Shown in pieces: positions 42,827 through 46,895 of a stretch of 46,895 bases of DNA. This DNA is from BS750m-G57 sp964607575. Lineage in GTDB: Bacteria > Planctomycetota > Phycisphaerae > SM23-33. The DNA lies in contig CAZSLS010000026.1 of the NCBI GenBank assembly GCA_964607575.1, forward strand, positions 1 to 46,895, written 5' to 3'. A program made the position numbers and the translations under genes. The stretch's first letter is position 1. Each line of letters opens with the position of its first letter. A model generated the notes under the pieces. The model was not told the origin of the DNA. It was given only the letters and a program-made list of their open reading frames with translations, and made no database searches.

Positions 42827-44269
42827 ATGACTACGAGAACCCGGACCAATCGACGAGCGGCTCGACGACAATACATCTGCGCGATCTTGGGCGCGGCGAT
42901 TCTGTGCTTCGCGGCGGGGGAACTACTGGCGAAAACACCCACCGCGGTCGAGTTTCCCGAACTGGTAACCCATTTCAAGCCGTTCGATCCTTACGTCTGC
43001 GGCAACTCGATTTCTGTGGGTGGAACTGTCGCGTTCGATTCGACCGCCTCGAAGAAGGCGTGCAGCTTGATCGGCGCCGAGTCGCGCATTTTGACGTTCG
43101 AGGAAAACGCCCGTTTTCTTTGCCTGACCGCACAGAGATCGAAGTCCCCCAAGTTCGTCCGGCGGGTCATCTTGATAAAACCATCGACCCTGATCGTGGA
43201 CGACGTTGCGTCAGACCTTCCGCCGAATCGCGCGTTGCGTTGGCAATTGTCGTCTCGCAATGCGCCGACACGCGCCGATGGGCAATTGGTCTTCGCCGAC
43301 GCCAACGGGAAGCTTGTCTGCTCGACGCTCTGGCCGGCCAGGAAGGCGCCTTCATGGACCGTGGCGAAACAGGCCAAACCCGTTGCACGAAGCCATGTCG
43401 AAATAAAACCGGCCCGGGGCGTCAAGGTAGTGCGATGCCTGCACGTGCTGTCAGTTGGCGCAAAACAAGACAAAGCCGCTCCGATCAAGACAACCATCAC
43501 CAATAAGGCCGGAGTTCTCACGTTGACGCTCGTTGCCAAGGGCGATACGTATCGGTTTGAACTGCCTCGCCCTGGAACCGATGCCGGAACGATCGAAGTA
43601 ACATCCGCCGACGGCAAGGTCGCGGTTCCGCTTCGCCCCTTGCCCTCAGGCGTCCTGCCGCATGGCCCGGCTGGCATGAAGCTGATCGACCGCTGGGACA
43701 AAAAGTATCGCAAGGGGCGATGGGCGCCGTGGAACAGCGATCTGCCGGCGGCCCCGGTGTTGCAGGAGGCTATCAAGAAAAAGGAGATCAAACCGTGCCG
43801 CACCGTCGTGCTCGGATGCGGATCGGGCTCCAACGCCATCTTCCTGGCCAAGAACGGTTTCGACGTCACCGCCATCGACATTGCTCCAAGCGCACTGGGC
43901 ATCGCCATGGCCGACGCCAAGAAGGCCGGCGTAAAAGTGCGATGGGTGCTGGCCGACGTGCTGAAGCTGCCCGAGTCGAAAACGTACGACTTGATTTTCG
44001 ATCGCGGTTGCTACCACAACGTGCGTTACGTAGACGCGGCCGGGTTCGTGGCGTCGATGAAACAACTCACGCGTCCGGGATCGCGCTGTTTTGTCTTTTC
44101 GCGCAATGAAGACAGTGCTCCGGGCATTCGCGAAAAGACGATGCGAGACGACTTCTCAGAGCTGTTCGACTTCGAGTGGCTCCGCAAGGCGACGATGCAT
44201 ACCGGCATAAACGGCAGAAACCACCACGACGCATGGTCGGTCATGCTGCGTCGAAAAGGGAAGAAATAG
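42827..44269 (+). CDS. Exported fusion of a beta-rich domain and a class I SAM methyltransferase
   Basis: 480 residues; ATG at 42827 with AGGAG 9 bases upstream. An Arg-rich start (RRAARR) and hydrophobic stretch (17-34) form a signal peptide or anchor. Residues ~40-280 are beta-rich and resemble the C-terminal sandwich of heparinase II/III-type proteins (FVRRVILIKPSTLIVDDV, RWQLSSRNAP). Residues ~300-478 are a methyltransferase: VVLGCGSGSNAIFLAKNGF (motif I, near 327-345), VTAIDIAPSA (acidic ribose ligand) and YDLIFDRGCYHNV, close to thiopurine methyltransferase-like enzymes. SAM is cytoplasmic, so the export signal is surprising; an inside-facing anchor is possible. Confidence 0.72.
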   Translation: MTTRTRTNRRAARRQYICAILGAAILCFAAGELLAKTPTAVEFPELVTHFKPFDPYVCGNSISVGGTVAFDSTASKKACSLIGAESRILTFEENARFLCLTAQRSKSPKFVRRVILIKPSTLIVDDVASDLPPNRALRWQLSSRNAPTRADGQLVFADANGKLVCSTLWPARKAPSWTVAKQAKPVARSHVEIKPARGVKVVRCLHVLSVGAKQDKAAPIKTTITNKAGVLTLTLVAKGDTYRFELPRPGTDAGTIEVTSADGKVAVPLRPLPSGVLPHGPAGMKLIDRWDKKYRKGRWAPWNSDLPAAPVLQEAIKKKEIKPCRTVVLGCGSGSNAIFLAKNGFDVTAIDIAPSALGIAMADAKKAGVKVRWVLADVLKLPESKTYDLIFDRGCYHNVRYVDAAGFVASMKQLTRPGSRCFVFSRNEDSAPGIREKTMRDDFSELFDFEWLRKATMHTGINGRNHHDAWSVMLRRKGKK

Positions 44270-44324
44270 GCGATTCTTGCGGGTTCTCTTACCAGTGGGC
44301 TCTTGACGGGCCCGAGGTCAATTA

Positions 44325-44424
44325 GTAAACCCCTGGCCGGCGGTTTGTCCTGTCGGAGATTTTGAGCGTAGTCGAAGGGACCACCCAGGCACGTACACGC
44401 GGAATCAAATTCCCTATCAGTCTT
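44325..44424 (+). repeat. Dispersed repeat, segments A and B (copy 2), with GCGTAGTCGAAGGG core
   Basis: Segment A (TAAACCCCTGGCCGGCGG) at 44325-44342, then TTGAGCGTAGTCGAAGGGA near 44362-44380, then segment B to 44424. The GCGTAGTCGAAGGG core recalls a short repeat that occurs widely in environmental bacterial genomes. Confidence 0.5.
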
Positions 44425-44433
44425 TGACAAGAA

Positions 44434-44472
44434 TAAAAAACGGGTCAGAACTACCGTATCTTCTATAGTTCT
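44434..44472 (-). terminator. Terminator for the 210-residue methyltransferase gene
   Basis: Minus strand: AGAACTA/TAGTTCT stem of 7 bp (44472-44466 with 44453-44447) touching the stop codon, then six T at 44440-44435. Confidence 0.5.
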
Positions 44473-45104
44473 TATCCTTCTTGCGCTCCATCAAGAAGCT
44501 TCCGCCGCAGCCGCATGCCCTCCAAACCATGGTACGTCAGCAGCACCGCGCCGACCGCCGCGTGGCGGTCGAACATCTCCGCGATCACCCGCTCCTCGCC
44601 CGGCCAGGGGTACGCAAAAATCACGTCGAAATCTTCCGGATCCAGCGCCATCTCGTCATACGCGTTGGCCCCACCCATGGCCAGCCACGCCAGTTCGCCC
44701 GCGTCGTCGGCGCAGACGTCGCCGCCGGGCGGGATGAAGTTGCCGCACACGAAGTTCACCGGCAGATCGAACTCGTCGGCCAGCGCCTCCGACGCGGCCA
44801 CCAGATCGCGATCGATCTCGATCCCCCACGCGTCGAACTCGAGCATCGCCGCCAGCGACGCCACCACGCCCAGCCCGCTGCCCCACTCGCAGAACGTGTT
44901 GCCCGGCGCGACGGGCCCGTCGGCGATCGCCCGCAGCGCCGAGTGGACGGCCACAAAATCGCTCGGCACGAACCCATGTCCGTTCCGGTCGCTGCGGCCG
45001 TCGAGATACTCGTTGATCCGCCGATCCGCTTCGCGCAGGAAGGCCGATTCCTCATCGCCCAGCCCTACCAGCGCGTCGGGTAAGTTCACGTCCACTAATG
45101 ACAT
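44472..45104 (-). CDS. SAM-dependent methyltransferase-like protein
   Basis: 210 residues, cytoplasmic. FCEWGSGLGVVASLAAMLEF near 71-90 is motif I, and WGIEIDRDLVAASEALADEF holds the acidic SAM-ribose residue; FDVIFAYPWPGEE near 160-172 occupies motif IV. Related proteins with this EWGSGLG wording occur in planctomycetes and proteobacteria without a known substrate. GC-rich codons (Asp/Ala/Gly) make it richer in GC than its neighbours. Single-gene unit with a terminator. Confidence 0.75.
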   Translation of the reverse strand: MSLVDVNLPDALVGLGDEESAFLREADRRINEYLDGRSDRNGHGFVPSDFVAVHSALRAIADGPVAPGNTFCEWGSGLGVVASLAAMLEFDAWGIEIDRDLVAASEALADEFDLPVNFVCGNFIPPGGDVCADDAGELAWLAMGGANAYDEMALDPEDFDVIFAYPWPGEERVIAEMFDRHAAVGAVLLTYHGLEGMRLRRKLLDGAQEG

Positions 45105-45500
45105 CCCGTCATTGTATCAGAAGACCGGACGGGGGTATAGGGCGTCGAAGGTCCTCCCGTCCGGCCTGCCCGTGGATACACTCATGCTGGAATAGTACAC
45201 GCTGTCAGATAGTGACGACGATCCGCTTTCTGTTGCAGGCGGAACCTGTGGTGCTGGGTGAATTCCAAAAGGTCATAGATCATGCCGACATGAGGCCCCC
45301 CGAAAACGTGAGACTGCTTTCATCCCAGTTGCTACCAGGGCGTACAAGCGATAGTCTCAGAATGTTGATCGTCAGTTCGATTCGGACATGGCGCATGGCT
45401 TGCGAACCGGCACGCCCAGGCAAGCCTATACACGCCCAGCCGGTTTTCGGCAAAAAACAAGACCAACCGTAAGTGGCTGGCCTTGTAAGGACTAACGAAC
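45105..45500. other. Non-coding stretch without recognised content
   Basis: About 400 bases between the methyltransferase start and the tRNA-like remnant. Open frames here lack domain-like sequence; translated products resemble the artefacts usual near tRNA genes. No repeat or clear promoter was recognised apart from the expected upstream region of the methyltransferase gene. Confidence 0.4.
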
Positions 45501-45632
45501 ACGCGTGGCAGGATTCGAACCTGCAACCTCCGGTTCCGTAGACCGAAGGTGAGCAAGTCCTGATCGAATCCGAGCCCAAAGGCGGGGCTCCGCTCTCGGC
45601 CGTTTCACCTGCTCTGCTACCGACTTGACAAA
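45501..45632 (-). pseudogene. Broken tRNA-Arg(ACG)-like gene interrupted by a hairpin insert
   Basis: Minus strand. 45547-45501 holds a convincing 3' half: anticodon stem around CTACGGA (U33, anticodon ACG), a 5-base variable loop, T arm GCAGG-TTCGAAT-CCTGC, then CACGCGT without encoded CCA. At 45625-45606, AGTCGGTAGCAGAGCAGG resembles a D arm with two extra bases. Between them sit about 60 bases forming nested stems (GGTGA/TCACC and CCGAG/CTCGG). The 5' acceptor strand matching CACGCGT is absent, so a working tRNA is unlikely. Confidence 0.5.
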
Positions 45633-45719
45633 GATTTGCTCATGGATCTCCCCTGAATTCAGAGTCCCCCGGATCCCTGTCCGATCCCAATCTCTGTTTC
45701 GCCGGTGGATTCGGTATTC

Positions 45720-46895
45720 TTACGTGGTCGGTTTGAGTTGCGTGTCGAAGATGAGGTCGAGCTTGCCCGGTTTTGGGGTGGGCAAGTCGGCGTGGCATCT
45801 GGTGCATTTAGGCTGATTCAAGCCGCGGGCTTTACCGCATGCGGGACATTTTATTATGGGGGTGTGATTGAGCGCAAGATAAGTCAAGAGGCCTGCGACG
45901 CTGAACAGGGCTACAAATACAAGCCAGAATATGAATGCTGCGAGCGAGGTTCGGCGGGGTATCGCGTACCACGCGGCAAAGCCTGTCATTAGCGCTGCTA
46001 GCAGCAAGTTCCACAGGCCGAACTCGGGCCTCAGCTCGGTCAGGCCCAGGAGAGCATCGCGCACTATATCGATCGGACGCGGACTGTAATTGGCTATCCA
46101 GATTCGTCGGGCCAGGGCGCTGTACAGGATGTCATATAACGGCGGAGAGAACTGGGTGACGGCGTGGCGGGCTTTGCGCCAAGCAGCCCTGCGGCCTGCA
46201 AGTTGAGGTTTTTGGCCGGGTAAGGTCCATTCGAATTTATTCAGCAAGTCGAGCCGACCCTGGTCGTCAACACGATATAGTGCGAAGCGCTGCTTCCTCG
46301 GCTTGACCCTGTACTCGTCCCACCATTGCTCGTACGCTTCCCGCGACTTGAAGCTTGTGGGCGTATCGCCCGTATTGAAATGGACGCGGTTCAGAAAAAC
46401 GCCTTCCTCAGTAGCGGCGAATCGGCAGTAGTTATTGTGCGACAGCCCCCAGTCTTCCGTAGGCGTGATAGTAATCCGCCGGACCGGGTCGCTCAATACA
46501 ATGTGCTGCTTACCGTCCCAGGTCCGGCAATACAGGAGAGGTTTGTACTTATGCTTCGATTCGGCGACGCGAGGTTTACCGGCGCCCCAGGTATGTATGT
46601 TCACGCTTTCGATGTCGGCGTCGTCGTATGCGAAGAGCTGCGTGACTTCTCTCTTTTCGAAATTGATCCGATAGACACTTCTGCTTGCCTGCCATAATAC
46701 GACAGGACTGTGCGAATCTTCGGGGCACCATGAAAGGAAACCTCTTGACTCTCCGAAGGGCTTGGCGTGGGATTTTGACTCTGTAAATCCGTTTGCCCCG
46801 ATATAGCCTATGCGCGCCCCGCGAATCTCATAGCCTACGAAGTGGCTTGCACCCCGAAATTTGATCCAGGTGTTATGAGAGTTTCGAGTAGACTT
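45720..46895 (-). CDS. Membrane protein with C-terminal zinc ribbon (5' partial)
   Basis: At least 391 residues: the frame stays open from the stop at 45720 to the last base of the window, so the start lies outside. A GTG at 46604 is internal, since the upstream part (SGPE-free, with motifs such as VVLWQASRSVYRINFE) continues the same beta-rich style, perhaps a propeller-like sensor domain. Two or three hydrophobic helices follow near the C terminus (LWNLLLAALMTGFAAWY, AAFIFWLVFVALFSVAG), then a CPAC-x10-CTRC zinc ribbon and a short tail. No family recognised; likely outside sensor domain and cytoplasmic ribbon. Confidence 0.6.
   Translation of the reverse strand, partial: KSTRNSHNTWIKFRGASHFVGYEIRGARIGYIGANGFTESKSHAKPFGESRGFLSWCPEDSHSPVVLWQASRSVYRINFEKREVTQLFAYDDADIESVNIHTWGAGKPRVAESKHKYKPLLYCRTWDGKQHIVLSDPVRRITITPTEDWGLSHNNYCRFAATEEGVFLNRVHFNTGDTPTSFKSREAYEQWWDEYRVKPRKQRFALYRVDDQGRLDLLNKFEWTLPGQKPQLAGRRAAWRKARHAVTQFSPPLYDILYSALARRIWIANYSPRPIDIVRDALLGLTELRPEFGLWNLLLAALMTGFAAWYAIPRRTSLAAFIFWLVFVALFSVAGLLTYLALNHTPIIKCPACGKARGLNQPKCTRCHADLPTPKPGKLDLIFDTQLKPTT

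Noticed and set aside
44026..44430. Minus-strand frame through the dispersed repeat
   Set aside because: Antisense to the exported methyltransferase; the product is a translated repeat.
45280..45579. 99-residue minus-strand frame across the tRNA-like remnant
   Set aside because: Its sequence is the familiar artefact of translating a tRNA T arm; no domain or ribosome site.
45501..45632. tmRNA 3' end
   Set aside because: It has an anticodon arm with U33 and no tmRNA 5' or tag-peptide features.

Overview
The window looks like a chromosomal segment of a Gram-negative bacterium of the PVC group, most likely a planctomycete of the Phycisphaerae type. This is inferred from a secretin and lipoprotein signals (an outer membrane), a YdjY-domain protein, small zinc-ribbon proteins, several URO-D-family proteins, a PL10 pectate lyase and large secreted proteins without recognisable families. 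No rRNA gene or single-copy phylogenetic marker settles the taxonomy. Genes are dense, on both strands, with many 4-base ATGA stop/start overlaps. I see no CRISPR array, insertion sequence or intact prophage.

Layout. 1-8054: a type IV pilus or type II-like secretion locus. It has a PilM ATPase-fold domain apparently fused to PilN (cut by the window edge), two bitopic membrane proteins where PilO/PilP would be expected, and a 1043-residue secretin with a 17-copy Lys-Pro repeat; the secretin has its own leader and candidate promoter. 8258-10251: a YdjY-domain protein and a membrane protein. 17144-10254 (minus): an eight-gene operon, argH-thiL-tsaE-argB-argF-rph-lipoprotein-rdgB, mixing arginine synthesis with thiamine, t6A, tRNA-processing and nucleotide-sanitation genes behind one good sigma70-like promoter. 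17250-21849: pyrK, a TIGR03960-like radical SAM gene coupled to a P-loop kinase, and a small operon with YjbQ. 21948-23882: a 644-residue secreted protein with its own promoter and terminator.

24089-31318: hpt and a PH-domain protein, then an apparent sugar-related region: a B12-type radical SAM protein, two L-rhamnose mutarotase paralogues (one cytoplasmic, one a predicted lipoprotein), a URO-D-family protein, and on the other strand a PL10 pectate lyase preceded by a secretin-like lipoprotein. Pectin/rhamnogalacturonan use is the simplest link, but this is inference. 31583-33924: argD coupled to a cysteine desulfurase-like gene. 39798-33941 (minus): an orphan DNA adenine methyltransferase coupled to a URO-D-like protein, then two GT4 glycosyltransferases, the first fused to an alpha/alpha-barrel glycosidase-like domain.

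40021-46895 is accessory in character: an exported protein with two tandem HExxH domains, an EamA transporter that seems to start at ATT, an exported methyltransferase fusion, a second methyltransferase, dispersed repeats, a broken tRNA-Arg-like gene with a hairpin insert, and a membrane zinc-ribbon protein cut by the window end. Points most worth a second look: the PilMN fusion and its unknown partners, the secretin-like lipoprotein beside pectate lyase, the lipoprotein mutarotase, the tandem HExxH protein, the exported methyltransferase, and a recurring -10 box placed 6-9 bases before start codons (possible leaderless transcripts).
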